Shown here: one piece after another, positions 1 to 8,427 of the stretch
How positions within the stretch are numbered: position 1 is the stretch's first letter
Layout: every line of letters starts with the position of its first letter
DNA from: Dehalococcoidia bacterium
Lineage (GTDB): Bacteria; Chloroflexota; Dehalococcoidia; Tepidiformales; Tepidiformaceae
Reading direction: 5' to 3'
Assembly: GCA_020847985.1 (NCBI GenBank)
Contig: JADLBC010000030.1
Location: 1-33,503, forward strand
DNA: 33,503 bases
Made by a program: the position numbers and the translations under genes
The notes under the pieces: model-generated
Databases searched by the model: none
Told to the model about the DNA's origin: nothing
The model's input: only the letters and a program-made list of their open reading frames with translations

Positions 1-1
1 C

Positions 2-688
2 AAGGGCGATCCCAACTCCGCCGAGAAGGTTCGCGCCCGCCGGATGCGCGCCGAGCGCAAGTTCAACGAACTCACCGCCGCCGGCGAAGCCATCCCCGAC
101 GACGTCGCGAAGACGCTCTACGACCTGGGGTCGGACCTGGCCCCCGGCGGTACGATCTGGGCCACCCTCGCCGGCAGCGGCGGCGGTGGTGGGGTCGCCG
201 CCGAGCCGCTCACCGGTACGAAGGAAGACGGCTCGATGCGCTTCCCGCCCGGCGTTGGCGATGGCCCCAAGGGCGATCCCAACTCCGCCGAGAAGGTCCG
301 CGCCCGCCGGATGCGCGCCGAGCGCAAGTTCAACGAACTCACCGCCGCCGGCGAAGCGATCCCGGACGACGTCGCGAAGACACTCTACGACCTCGGGTCG
401 GACCTGGCCCCCGGCGGCTCCATCTGGGCCACGCTGGCAGCGCCGGCCGGCGGTGGTGGCGGCGGTGCGGCACCGGCCGCTGCCGGCGCGCCCGGCAATG
501 GTGGCATGGTCTTCCCGCCCGGCATCGGCATCGGCCCCAAGGGCGACCCCAACAGCTTCGAGAAAGTCCGCGCTCGCCGCATGCGCGCCGAACGGCGTGC
601 GAAGGAAGCGCAGGACCGCGGCGAATCCATCCCCGATGACGTCATGGCCACCCTGCGCGAGCTCGGCAGCCCGATGGCGGGAGGCTAA
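2..688 (+). CDS. C-terminal part of a repeat-bearing protein upstream of nuoJ (5' end outside window; possibly a NuoI extension)
   Basis: An open frame runs in from the left edge and ends with TAA two bases before nuoJ. The visible 228 residues are three copies of a module of about 89 residues. Each begins KGDPNS.EKVRARRMRAER, continues with a charged, probably helical stretch, then IPDDV..TL..LGS. The first two copies end in a Gly/Ala-rich linker and a FPPG(V/I)G..GP segment; the third stops after the helical part. No iron-sulfur cysteine motif or membrane segment is visible here. In many bacteria the gene directly before nuoJ is nuoI, so this may be a C-terminal extension of NuoI, but no NuoI core is in the window. 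A separate small protein inserted in the nuo operon is the alternative. I do not recognise the module, and its function is unknown. Confidence 0.75.
   Translation, partial: KGDPNSAEKVRARRMRAERKFNELTAAGEAIPDDVAKTLYDLGSDLAPGGTIWATLAGSGGGGGVAAEPLTGTKEDGSMRFPPGVGDGPKGDPNSAEKVRARRMRAERKFNELTAAGEAIPDDVAKTLYDLGSDLAPGGSIWATLAAPAGGGGGGAAPAAAGAPGNGGMVFPPGIGIGPKGDPNSFEKVRARRMRAERRAKEAQDRGESIPDDVMATLRELGSPMAGG
2..688 (+). repeat. Three in-frame tandem repeats, periods 267 and 270 bp
   Basis: Copies begin at 2, 269 and 539, each at the codon for the Lys of KGDPNS. The first ~50 codons of copies 1 and 2 encode identical residues and differ mainly at third codon positions, which suggests recent duplication or gene conversion. 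Copy 3 is more diverged and truncated by the stop codon. The linkers between copies vary in length and are rich in glycine and alanine. Confidence 0.9.
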
Positions 689-690
689 GC

Positions 691-1191
691 GTGTCCGCTA
701 CCGAAGTCCTCTGGTGGATCTTCGCCGGCATCATCGTGATCACATCGCTCGGCGTCGTGTTTTCACGATCGGTGATTCATTCCGCCATCTTCCTCATCGC
801 CAGCCTCGCCGGCGTCGGCGCGATGTACGTCTTCCTGACGGTTGAGTTCCTCGCGCTCGTCCAGTTCCTTGTCTATGGCGGCGCGGTAACGGTGCTCGTC
901 CTGCTCGCCCTCATGCTCACGCGCATGGGCGCCGGCGGGAACGTCGAACGTGCGAACGGCCCCCAGGCGCCCATCGGGCTGATCGTCGCGGGCTCACTCG
1001 CGGCCATCCTGGTCGCCGTCTCCGTCTCCACGGCCTGGCCCGGCGACACCGGCAAGACGACCCCCATCCTCATCGGCACCATCAGCGACAGGCTCTTTGT
1101 CGACTTCGGGGCGCCCTTCGTAATCGCCTCCGTACTCTTGCTGGTAGCCCTTATCGGGGCGATCATCCTTGCCCGGCAGGAGGACGAGTAG
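691..1191 (+). CDS. nuoJ: NADH-quinone oxidoreductase subunit J
   Basis: A membrane subunit of respiratory complex I that helps couple quinone reduction to proton pumping. The 166-residue protein is almost wholly hydrophobic, with about five membrane segments, the usual NuoJ size. The segment around residues 48-72 (EFLALVQFLVYGGAVTVLVL) is the conserved third-helix signature of NuoJ. The start is GTG at 691, two bases after the preceding stop, with GGGAGG just upstream inside the previous gene. It is followed one base later by nuoK. This is clearly part of the nuo operon and probably co-transcribed through nuoN. Confidence 0.93.
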   Translation: MSATEVLWWIFAGIIVITSLGVVFSRSVIHSAIFLIASLAGVGAMYVFLTVEFLALVQFLVYGGAVTVLVLLALMLTRMGAGGNVERANGPQAPIGLIVAGSLAAILVAVSVSTAWPGDTGKTTPILIGTISDRLFVDFGAPFVIASVLLLVALIGAIILARQEDE

Positions 1192-1192
1192 C

Positions 1193-1501
1193 ATGGTCCC
1201 GCTGGAGAATTACCTCGTCCTCAGCGCCATCATTTTCTCCCTGGGCGTCTATGGCGTTCTCGCCCGCCGCAACGCGGTGCTCGTGCTTATGGGCGTCGAG
1301 CTGATGCTGAACGCCGTCAGCCTGAACTTCATCGCCTTCTCCGCGTACCTCGACCCGGATCGCATCATCGGCGCCGTGTTCGCCGTCTTCATCATCACCG
1401 TCGCAGCCGCGGAGGTCGGGCTCGCCCTGGCGATCGTCATCCGCCTGTACCGAAACCGCTCGACCTCCAACGTGGACGAAGCGGCCAGCCTTAAGTGGTA
1501 G
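1193..1501 (+). CDS. nuoK: NADH-quinone oxidoreductase subunit K
   Basis: A small membrane subunit of complex I carrying two glutamates that belong to the proton path. The 102-residue protein has three membrane helices. The signatures GVELMLNAVSLN and AAAEVGLALAIVI supply the two conserved glutamates. I chose ATG 1193 rather than the upstream in-frame TTG at 1169. AGGAGGA lies at 1178-1184 with 8 bases of spacing, the protein then has the usual NuoK length, and it begins one base after the nuoJ stop. nuoL follows after 19 bases. Confidence 0.94.
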   Translation: MVPLENYLVLSAIIFSLGVYGVLARRNAVLVLMGVELMLNAVSLNFIAFSAYLDPDRIIGAVFAVFIITVAAAEVGLALAIVIRLYRNRSTSNVDEAASLKW

Positions 1502-1520
1502 AAGGGGACTTCACGAAGCG

Positions 1521-3422
1521 ATGAATCCCGAGAACGCCTGGTTGCTCGCCGCTATCCCGGCGGGCATGTTCTTCGTGCTCGCCTTCTTCGGGCGCTACAT
1601 GCCGCGCGGCGGCGATTACCTTGGCGTCGCCTCCACCGGCACCGCCTGGGTCCTCATGCTCGCCGTCGCTGCCTACTTCGTCTCCCACGGCGAAGGCCTC
1701 GGCCCCTGGATGGCCAGCACCAGCTGGAGCGATGTCGGCTCCATGCACGTGCGCCTCGGCGTCTTCATCGATCCCATGACCATCCTCATGTTCGGCGTCG
1801 TCACCACCGTCGCCCTCATGGTGAACATCTTCTCCATCGGCTACATGAAGGGTGAGCCGCGCTACTACTGGTTCTTCGCCCTCCTCCAGCTGTTCGCCGC
1901 CGCCATGCTCATGCTCGTCATGAGCGACAACCTGCTGCTCTTCCTCGTCAGCTGGGAACTCGTCGGCGTCTGCTCCTTCCTCCTCATCGGCTTCTACTGG
2001 GAAAAGCGCTCCGCCGCCGAAGCCGCGAAGAAGGCGTTCATCACCACCCGCACGGGCGATGTCGGCCTCATGATCGGCATCATCCTGCTCGCCCGCGGCG
2101 CCGGCTCCTTCAATATCCAGGAGATCATCCACCACGCCGAGGGCGGCCACTACAGCCAGACCTACCTCTTCGTCTCCTGCATGGCTCTCTTCCTCGGCGC
2201 CATGGGCAAGTCCGCCCAGGTGCCCTTCCACGTCTGGCTCCCCGATGCCATGGAAGGCCCGACGCCCGTCTCCGCGCTCATCCACGCCGCCACCATGGTC
2301 GTCGCCGGCGTCTACCTCGTCGCCCGCATGCTCCCGGTGTTCGAAGTGGCCGATGGCATGCTCCTCGTGGTCACCTGCGTCGGCCTTACGACGGCCGTGC
2401 TCACGGGCTTCATGGCGCTCGCCCAGACCGACATCAAGAAGGTCCTCGCGTACTCGACCGTCGGTCAGCTCGGGTTCATGTTCGTCGCGCTCGGCGCGGG
2501 CAGCCCGGGCGTCGCGATGTTCCATCTCATGACGCACGCCTTCTTCAAGGCGCTCCTCTTCCTCGGCTCGGGCTCCGTCATCCACGCCACGCACCACAAC
2601 CAGGAGATGGATAAGCTCGGCGGCCTCTGGAAGAAGATGCCGATCACCGGCACCACCTTCTTCATCGGCTCCGTCGCCCTCGCCGGCCTTCCACCGCTCG
2701 CCGGTTTCTGGTCGAAGGACGAGATCTTCGTCACCCTCTACGACAAGTGGGGCCTGTTGCCGGTTCTGCTGCTCGCCTTCGCGGCCATCATGACCGCCTT
2801 CTACACCACGCGGCTCTTCATCCGCACATTCATGGGCGCCCCGCGCGACAAGCACGTCTACGAGCACACCCACGAATCCAACATCTTCATGACCTTCCCG
2901 CTCATGTTCCTGGCCGTGCTCGCCATCAGCGCCGGCTGGGTTGTGTTCGGCGGGTTTGGCAAGGCCCTTGGCTTCCCGGGCGGCATCACCGAGTTCGTCT
3001 TCCTGCCCCATCACGGGCCGCACGAGTACGAGTTCTCCGCCGGCTGGGCGCTCGCCTCGATCTCGATGGGTGTCATCGGCCTGCTCGCCGGCGCCTACTT
3101 CTACTGGGGCAACAAGCTCGAAAAGTCCACCGCCCTGGCGAAGGCGCAGCCCGGCGTCTACGACGCGCTCCGCAACAAGCTCTACTTCGACGAGGCGTAC
3201 CAGTGGGGCATCGATAAGATCCTGCTCGGCTTCAGCTTCATCGTCTCCTGGTTCGACCGCTACGTCGTGAACGACACCGGCGTCGATGGCTCGGCGCAGG
3301 TCACCGGCTATGCCGGCTCAGTACTCAAGTACCTACAGACCGGCAAGGTGCCGAACTACGCCATGGGCATCGCCCTCGGCGTGGTTGGGCTCGCCGCCGC
3401 CGGCTTCGTGGTGAGGGGCTAA
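1521..3422 (+). CDS. nuoL: NADH-quinone oxidoreductase subunit L
   Basis: The distal antiporter-like subunit of complex I. The 633-residue length fits NuoL, which has antiporter-type helices and a long C-terminal lateral helix. Visible signatures are LVSWELVGVCSFLLIGF (key glutamate of helix 5), HVWLPDAMEGPTPVSALIHA, the lysine in the following antiporter core, and LMTHAFFKALLFLGSG. The C-terminal ~150 residues contain the stretch leading to the lateral helix and final anchor. The ATG at 1521 follows a GAAGGGGA stretch at 1501. Downstream nuoM starts three bases after the stop. Confidence 0.95.
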   Translation: MNPENAWLLAAIPAGMFFVLAFFGRYMPRGGDYLGVASTGTAWVLMLAVAAYFVSHGEGLGPWMASTSWSDVGSMHVRLGVFIDPMTILMFGVVTTVALMVNIFSIGYMKGEPRYYWFFALLQLFAAAMLMLVMSDNLLLFLVSWELVGVCSFLLIGFYWEKRSAAEAAKKAFITTRTGDVGLMIGIILLARGAGSFNIQEIIHHAEGGHYSQTYLFVSCMALFLGAMGKSAQVPFHVWLPDAMEGPTPVSALIHAATMVVAGVYLVARMLPVFEVADGMLLVVTCVGLTTAVLTGFMALAQTDIKKVLAYSTVGQLGFMFVALGAGSPGVAMFHLMTHAFFKALLFLGSGSVIHATHHNQEMDKLGGLWKKMPITGTTFFIGSVALAGLPPLAGFWSKDEIFVTLYDKWGLLPVLLLAFAAIMTAFYTTRLFIRTFMGAPRDKHVYEHTHESNIFMTFPLMFLAVLAISAGWVVFGGFGKALGFPGGITEFVFLPHHGPHEYEFSAGWALASISMGVIGLLAGAYFYWGNKLEKSTALAKAQPGVYDALRNKLYFDEAYQWGIDKILLGFSFIVSWFDRYVVNDTGVDGSAQVTGYAGSVLKYLQTGKVPNYAMGIALGVVGLAAAGFVVRG

Positions 3423-3425
3423 CCG

Positions 3426-4955
3426 ATGACCTTTGATGAGGCCCAGGGCTACGCCGTCCTCGCGACGCTCGCCGCGCCCCTGATCGCGATGCTGGCGCTC
3501 GTTTTCGTGCCCGGCACCCAGAAGATGCTCGTCCGCTACATCTCGCTCGTCTTCGCGACGATCATGCTCGGGCTCAGCGTGTACATCTTCGCTGCCTACC
3601 AGGTGCACGAACCCGGCCTTGGCCCCGGCAGCCAGATCCAGATGCAGCTGCGCTGGGCCTGGGTCGAAAACACCGGCTTCCTCGGCAAGGACGGCATCAG
3701 CCTCTTCCTCGGCGTCGATGGCATTTCCGCGACGATGGCGCTGCTCACCGGCGTGGTCGCCTTCGCCGGCTGCCTCGCCTCCTGGAAGCTCGACTTCCGC
3801 CCGAAGGACTTCTTCATCCTCTTTTGGATGCTCGTCGGCGGCGTCTACGGCACCTTCTTCTCGCTCGACCTCTTCTTCTTCTTTTTCTTCTACGAACTCG
3901 CGGTCGTGCCGCTGTACCTCCTGATTGGCGTGTGGGGCTCCACGCGCAAGGAGTACGGCGCGATGAAGCTGACGCTCATGCTGGTCGCGGGCTCCGTCCT
4001 CATCTGGATCGGCATCTTCGCCGTCTTCCACGAAGCGAACCTGGGCACCTTCGACATGGTGAAGCTGTGGGCGGCCGGCAGCGACGGCACCCTTTCGCCC
4101 ACCTTCCAGAAGACTTTCTTCCCCTTCTTCGTCCTCGGCTGTGGCGTCCTCGCCGCGCTCTGGCCCTTCCACACATGGTCGCCGGATGGCCACATGTCGG
4201 CGCCCACCGCCGTCTCGATGGTCCACGCCGGCGTCCTGATGAAGCTCGGGGCCTTCGGCATCATTCGCCTCGGCATCCAGCTCCTCCCCGTCGGCGCGGA
4301 GTTTTGGATGCCCGGCCTCATGGTCCTCGGCACCATCGGCGCGGTGTACGGCGCGACCGCCGCTCTCACCCAGCGCGATTTCAAGCTCATCTCGGGCTAT
4401 AGCTCCGTCAGCCACATGGGCTACGTGCTGATGGGCCTCGCCACTCTGAACTCGGTCGGCATCACCGGCGCCGTCCTCCAGATGTTCAGCCACGGCGTCA
4501 TGACGGCCCTCGTCTTCCTCATGATTGGCGCCCTCTACGACCAGGCCCACACCCGCGACCTCAAGGACTTCGGCGGCCTCGGCAAGGTGATGCCCACGTG
4601 GGTCGTTTTCTACGCGATCGCCGGCCTCGCCAACGTCGGCCTTCCCGGGCTCTCGGGCTTCACCGCCGAGTTCCACATCTTCGTCGCGACCTTCAAGACC
4701 TACCCGCTCTTCGGCGGCCTCGCGATCTTCGCAGCCGCGCTTGCGGCCGGGTACATGCTCCGCATGTTCTCCCTCGTCTTCTTCGGACCGCTCAACCCCC
4801 GCTGGGGAGGCGGAGCCCTGCGTGACCTGCGCCCCCTCGAAGTCATGGCCGGCAGCATCCTCATCGCCTCCATCGTCGTCATGGGGGTCTGGTGGTCGCC
4901 GTTCATCGACCGCATCGGCGCGAGTGTCACGCTCATCCCGGGGGTGACCGGCTGA
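3426..4955 (+). CDS. nuoM: NADH-quinone oxidoreductase subunit M
   Basis: The middle antiporter-like pump subunit of complex I. Its 509 residues match the usual NuoM length. A phenylalanine run leads into YELAVVPLYLLIG, which holds the conserved helix-5 glutamate. FHTWSPDGHMSAPTAVSMVHAGVLMKLGAFG is the antiporter-core signature, read here in two parts (FHTWSPDGHMSAP and VLMKLGAFG). The gene starts three bases after nuoL, with GAGGGG just upstream. Its TGA stop shares one base with the nuoN ATG, so translation is probably coupled. Confidence 0.95.
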   Translation: MTFDEAQGYAVLATLAAPLIAMLALVFVPGTQKMLVRYISLVFATIMLGLSVYIFAAYQVHEPGLGPGSQIQMQLRWAWVENTGFLGKDGISLFLGVDGISATMALLTGVVAFAGCLASWKLDFRPKDFFILFWMLVGGVYGTFFSLDLFFFFFFYELAVVPLYLLIGVWGSTRKEYGAMKLTLMLVAGSVLIWIGIFAVFHEANLGTFDMVKLWAAGSDGTLSPTFQKTFFPFFVLGCGVLAALWPFHTWSPDGHMSAPTAVSMVHAGVLMKLGAFGIIRLGIQLLPVGAEFWMPGLMVLGTIGAVYGATAALTQRDFKLISGYSSVSHMGYVLMGLATLNSVGITGAVLQMFSHGVMTALVFLMIGALYDQAHTRDLKDFGGLGKVMPTWVVFYAIAGLANVGLPGLSGFTAEFHIFVATFKTYPLFGGLAIFAAALAAGYMLRMFSLVFFGPLNPRWGGGALRDLRPLEVMAGSILIASIVVMGVWWSPFIDRIGASVTLIPGVTG

Positions 4956-6448
4956 TGGAACGCGACTACACGATCTTCATCCCCGAATTCATCGCGGCGG
5001 GCTGGGCGGCGCTCATCATCGCGCTCGAGCTTTACGACCCGAAGATGCGCCGCGACATGCTCGCCTATCTCACGGCGGCCGGCGCGCTCGCCTGGGGCGT
5101 CGCGAGCTGCTTCTACATCGGCATGGATACGAACTCGTTCCAGGGCCTCATCCAGGCCGATAACTTCACGACCTTCTTCCGCCTGCTCGGGGCGGGGGTC
5201 GTCTTCTGCACGGCTCTCATGTCGGCCACCTACATGAAAGACCGCACGAAAACGGCCTCCGAGTACTACGGCCTGCTGCTTCTCGCCGGTGCCGCGAGCG
5301 TCTACATGGCCGCCGCGCGCGAACTCATCACCGCCTACATCTCCCTCGAACTGCTGAGCTTCTGCCTCTACATCCTCGTCGGCTACGTGAAGCGCGACGG
5401 CCTGAGCAGCGAGGCGAGCCTCAAGTACATCCTCCTCGGCGCCTTCTCGAGCGCGATGCTGCTCTACGGTGTGAGCCTCATCTACGGCATCACCGGCAGC
5501 ACCAGCTACGACGAAATCGCCACCGCCCTGCGCTCGCCCGGCGCCGATACCAGCGGCGCCATCGTCGTCGGTTTCATGCTGATCCTCGCGGGCGTCGGCT
5601 TCAAGGTCTCGGCGGCGCCCTTCCACATGTGGGCCCCGGATGCCTACGAAGGCGCGCCCATGCCCATCACGGCCTTCCTTTCGACTCTTTCGAAGGCTGC
5701 CGGATTCGCCCTCTTCATCCGCCTCTTCACGGCCGCCTTCACCACCGACGCCGAGTCCTGGCGCTGGGCCGTCGCCTTCCTCGCCGCCGCGACGATGGTC
5801 ATCGGCAACCTCGTGGCCATCCAGCAGACGAACCTCAAGCGCCTCGTCGCCTACAGCTCGATCGGCCAGGTGGGCTACATGCTCATCGTCATCGCCGCCA
5901 TCGGCTACGGCGACCAGGAGACCGGCCGCAACGCCTCCAGCGCGCTGCTCCTGCACATCGGCGGCTACGTCGTCTCGACGCTCGCGCTCTTCGCCGCCCT
6001 CACGGCGTACTACAACAAGACGGGCAAGGACACGATCGCGGGCCTGCGCGGTCTCGCCGAGACGTCGCCCTTCCTCGCCGTCGTCATCACCGTCGCGCTC
6101 TTCTCGTTCGCGGGCCTGCCGTTCTTCGCCGGCTTCACGACGAAGCTCTTCCTCTTCCAGTCGGCCACCACCGATGGGCTGCTCTGGCTCATCGGGCTGG
6201 GCGTCCTGAACAGCTTCATCAGCCTCTACTACTACCTCATGGTGATGCGGCAGATGTTCCTGTACGACCCGGAACCGGGCATGGTGCGCTTCCGCCCGAA
6301 CATGCTGCTCAGCGTGCTCGCCGCGGCGCTCATGCTCGGCGTCGTGTTCATCGGCGTGTACCCGGCGCCCCTCTACAAGGCCGCCGACCATGCCACCGAG
6401 ACCCTTTACCAGGGTGTCAGCGGCGGGGGCTCCGTCCGCAATCCCTGA
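4955..6448 (+). CDS. nuoN: NADH-quinone oxidoreductase subunit N
   Basis: The third antiporter-like pump subunit of complex I. From ATG 4955 it is 497 residues with about 14 membrane helices. Signatures are LELLSFCLYILVGY (helix-5 glutamate) and APFHMWAPDAYEGAPMPITA with the core lysine in STLSKAAGF. The frame is open further upstream, but ATG 4955 overlaps the nuoM stop (TGATG) and gives the family N-terminus MERDYTIFIPEF. It is the last nuo gene here, and a strong hairpin follows 24 bases after the stop. Confidence 0.95.
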   Translation: MERDYTIFIPEFIAAGWAALIIALELYDPKMRRDMLAYLTAAGALAWGVASCFYIGMDTNSFQGLIQADNFTTFFRLLGAGVVFCTALMSATYMKDRTKTASEYYGLLLLAGAASVYMAAARELITAYISLELLSFCLYILVGYVKRDGLSSEASLKYILLGAFSSAMLLYGVSLIYGITGSTSYDEIATALRSPGADTSGAIVVGFMLILAGVGFKVSAAPFHMWAPDAYEGAPMPITAFLSTLSKAAGFALFIRLFTAAFTTDAESWRWAVAFLAAATMVIGNLVAIQQTNLKRLVAYSSIGQVGYMLIVIAAIGYGDQETGRNASSALLLHIGGYVVSTLALFAALTAYYNKTGKDTIAGLRGLAETSPFLAVVITVALFSFAGLPFFAGFTTKLFLFQSATTDGLLWLIGLGVLNSFISLYYYLMVMRQMFLYDPEPGMVRFRPNMLLSVLAAALMLGVVFIGVYPAPLYKAADHATETLYQGVSGGGSVRNP

Positions 6449-6471
6449 GTTCGCGCTCGCGCTATCGTCCG

Positions 6472-6499
6472 AAGGCCCGGCGACTCGCCGGGCCTTTCG
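6472..6499 (+). terminator. Rho-independent terminator after nuoN
   Basis: AAGGCCCGGCG at 6472-6482 pairs perfectly with CGCCGGGCCTT at 6486-6496 around a 3-base loop. A short T run (TTTCGCGTT) follows. It separates the nuo operon from the next gene. Confidence 0.8.
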
Positions 6500-6529
6500 C
6501 GTTCATTGACGCCCAATTCGCGGCCGCGC

Positions 6530-7426
6530 ATGCTCCCGGCGATGGCCGAAATGCCCGACCCGCTGCCGTTCCTGGCCGAGGCCGGCATGAGGGCGCTTGC
6601 CTCACCGGTCGCCATCACCGGCGGCTGGGACAACCACATCTGGCGCTTCGAAACCGTTCGGGGAACGCACGCACTTCGCGTCTTCCGTGTCCGCGCCGGC
6701 ATGGACGGCTTGCGAGTGTCCGCCATCCGCGAGGCCATCTGCACCCGTGCCGCGCGCGCCGGCGGCATCCCCGCACCCGAGATCGAGCACGAGGGCACCC
6801 TCGGCGGTGTCCCCTTTCACATCCTTTCCTGGATGCCGGGCTCAACCCTCCTCGACGCGCTCTCGGCGGCGCCGTGGCGAGCCCGGGCACTCGGGCGGTC
6901 ATTTGGTGCCATGCATGCCCGTCTCCACGTGGTTTCCGTGGAGGGCCTTCCGCCGCTGCCCGCGTCGCGCTGGGATGCGCTTCGCCCTCGAGCGCTGGCT
7001 TCCGTGCTGGCGGCGGCTTCCCGGGCGGACGCCTTCTGCCACTTCGACTTTCACCCGGCGAACGTGCTCACCGATGGCCGCCGCATCACCGCCGTCCTCG
7101 ACTTCACGAACGCCGGCGCCGGGGATGCCCGTGGCGACCGCGCGATGACGCTCGCCCTCCTGCGGCTCGCTCCCGTGGATGCGGGCTGGCGCGCACCCCT
7201 CATCGCGGGCATCCGCGGCGTCTTCGCGCGCGCCTACGAATCCGGCTACCGCGCCGTCGCGGGCGGCTTTGACGTGCCCCCGCTGTTTCGCGCGGCCGCC
7301 GCCTTGCGCGTGCTGGGCGATATGCGTGCGGCCGCCGCCGAAGGGCGAGCCGCCGTCCCTGAAAAGGCCATTCGCGCCGCCCGCCGGGAACTCCTGCGCG
7401 AACTCCGGGCCGCCGGCCTGCGTTAG
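6530..7426 (+). CDS. Aminoglycoside/choline-kinase-like phosphotransferase (APH family)
   Basis: A soluble kinase-fold phosphotransferase of the APH/choline kinase superfamily; the substrate is unknown. The catalytic motif CHFDFHPANVLTDG contains the catalytic Asp, with His and Asn at the expected places. LDFTNAGAGDARGD gives the metal-binding Asp in the usual two-part pattern. The N-terminal part has GGWDNHIWRF, a typical nucleotide-loop region, and a VFRV strand. ATG 6530 (298 residues) is chosen, but ATG 6542 is equally possible and TTG 6506 exists; none has a clear ribosome site. The 3' end overlaps the convergent phosphatase by four bases. A role in resistance is not implied, since the family also acts on small metabolites. 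Confidence 0.75.
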   Translation: MLPAMAEMPDPLPFLAEAGMRALASPVAITGGWDNHIWRFETVRGTHALRVFRVRAGMDGLRVSAIREAICTRAARAGGIPAPEIEHEGTLGGVPFHILSWMPGSTLLDALSAAPWRARALGRSFGAMHARLHVVSVEGLPPLPASRWDALRPRALASVLAAASRADAFCHFDFHPANVLTDGRRITAVLDFTNAGAGDARGDRAMTLALLRLAPVDAGWRAPLIAGIRGVFARAYESGYRAVAGGFDVPPLFRAAAALRVLGDMRAAAAEGRAAVPEKAIRAARRELLRELRAAGLR

Positions 7427-7986
7427 CCGCCCGGCGTCCCGCCGTTGAAAAGGTGCTCCATCGAGCCCTCGTCCGGGTCAATCCGCCAGGCGTCCGGAAA
7501 GGTCAGCGATGCCCACCACGCGGCCGGGTCCGCCATCTCCGTGATCGCAGCCGCCCAGAGCGTCATCACCGTCCCGTGCGTCGCGATGGCGATGTCTCCG
7601 TCGCCGCCACTGCGACGCGCCTGCGCGACCGCGGCCCCGAAGCGCGCGATGGCGTCTCCGCGCGGTTCCCAGCCCGCGTGCTCCTCGCCATCGAGATAAC
7701 GCCGCACGAGGTCGCCGTGATTCGCCGCCCACGCCAGCGGCCGCTCGATTTCGCCGAACCGGGCATCCTCCACCGCGCGGAGGCCGAGCCGGAGCGCGAT
7801 CACGTCCGCCGTCTGCCGCGCCTTCGGTTCCGTGCTGGAGTACACCAACGGGTCTACTCGCCCGGCGAGCGCATGCGCCAGGAGTACACCGTCCTCGCGC
7901 CCGCGTTGGCTCAATCCCCACGAAGCTGGCGATGCCCCGTGCACGACCTCGGGCAGGGCGTGCCGCACGAGGATCACACCGCTCAC
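7423..7986 (-). CDS. Histidine phosphatase family protein (phosphoglycerate-mutase-like)
   Basis: This 187-residue protein carries the full histidine-phosphatase signature. LVRHALPE near the N-terminus has the phospho-accepting His9 next to Arg8. SSTEPKARQTA is the second arginine motif, and ATHGTVMTL holds the second catalytic histidine. Such enzymes remove phosphate from sugars, nucleotides or cofactors; the substrate cannot be told. The GTG start overlaps the stop of the upstream HAD-like gene (GTGA), so the two are probably translated together. The 3' end overlaps the convergent APH gene. Confidence 0.85.
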   Translation of the reverse strand: MSGVILVRHALPEVVHGASPASWGLSQRGREDGVLLAHALAGRVDPLVYSSTEPKARQTADVIALRLGLRAVEDARFGEIERPLAWAANHGDLVRRYLDGEEHAGWEPRGDAIARFGAAVAQARRSGGDGDIAIATHGTVMTLWAAAITEMADPAAWWASLTFPDAWRIDPDEGSMEHLFNGGTPGG

Positions 7987-8396
7987 GGGTTCGAGGGCAG
8001 CCCCGGCAGCTCCCGCATCCGCACGAAGGCGCGGATTTCGTCCAGCACGCGCAGCATCTCCGTGTCCCGTTCGAGGAACGGCCCCGGCGCCTGGATATGC
8101 GTCCCCCCGAACGCGCGGATGATGTCGGGGTGGTCATCGATGGTGTAATCAGGCACCATCGGCACGCCCAGCTCCTCGAGCCGTTCGTGATGGTCGTGCA
8201 GCGGCTTCCAGTGGCAGTCCGTGATGTGCTCGTGCAGGTCGAACCGCCGGACCACTTCCCAGCGCGGCCCGTACCCGCTCCAGAGATAGATCGTGTGCCC
8301 GTCGTCGCGCAGCTGCTGGAAGACGTGGTGTACGTTCGGCCGCAGCTTCACATCCCACGTGATGAGCGTGTCGTCCACGTCGAAGAAGATGTTCAC
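7983..8396 (-). CDS. Short HAD-superfamily phosphatase-like protein
   Basis: The 137 residues begin MNIFFDVDDTLITWD, the HAD motif I (nucleophile Asp6 and general acid Asp8). SGYGPRWE provides a motif II-like Ser/Thr position after LW. DYTIDDHPDII supplies the acidic motif IV pair. The cap is minimal, as expected for the length. The substrate is unknown. The GTG start at 8396 has no ribosome site, but TAGAGT lies exactly six bases upstream, suggesting a leaderless mRNA. It forms an operon with the histidine phosphatase, so both may act on one phosphorylated metabolite. Confidence 0.78.
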   Translation of the reverse strand: MNIFFDVDDTLITWDVKLRPNVHHVFQQLRDDGHTIYLWSGYGPRWEVVRRFDLHEHITDCHWKPLHDHHERLEELGVPMVPDYTIDDHPDIIRAFGGTHIQAPGPFLERDTEMLRVLDEIRAFVRMRELPGLPSNP

Positions 8397-8402
8397 GCGC
8401 GC

Positions 8403-8408
8403 ACTCTA
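8403..8408 (-). promoter_or_regulatory. -10-like box of a leaderless promoter (HAD gene)
   Basis: Reading the minus strand, TAGAGT is followed by six bases (GCGCGC) and the GTG start at 8396. No Shine-Dalgarno sequence is present. Confidence 0.5.
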
Positions 8409-8427
8409 CTCGCCGCCCGCGCGCAGG

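Noticed and set aside
3868..3894. Pyrimidine run coding six phenylalanines in nuoM
   Set aside because: It lies in a membrane helix before the conserved YELA motif, where Phe is common; no regulatory meaning is needed.
1491..6391. Three very long minus-strand open frames opposite nuoL, nuoM and nuoN
   Set aside because: They are rich in Glu/Asp/Gly/Ala and His with no domain, and come from the reverse complement of GC-biased codons. The plus-strand nuo genes explain the sequence fully.
6530..7426. Antibiotic-resistance call for the APH-like kinase
   Set aside because: Fold motifs alone do not show aminoglycoside activity, and there is no resistance or mobile context.
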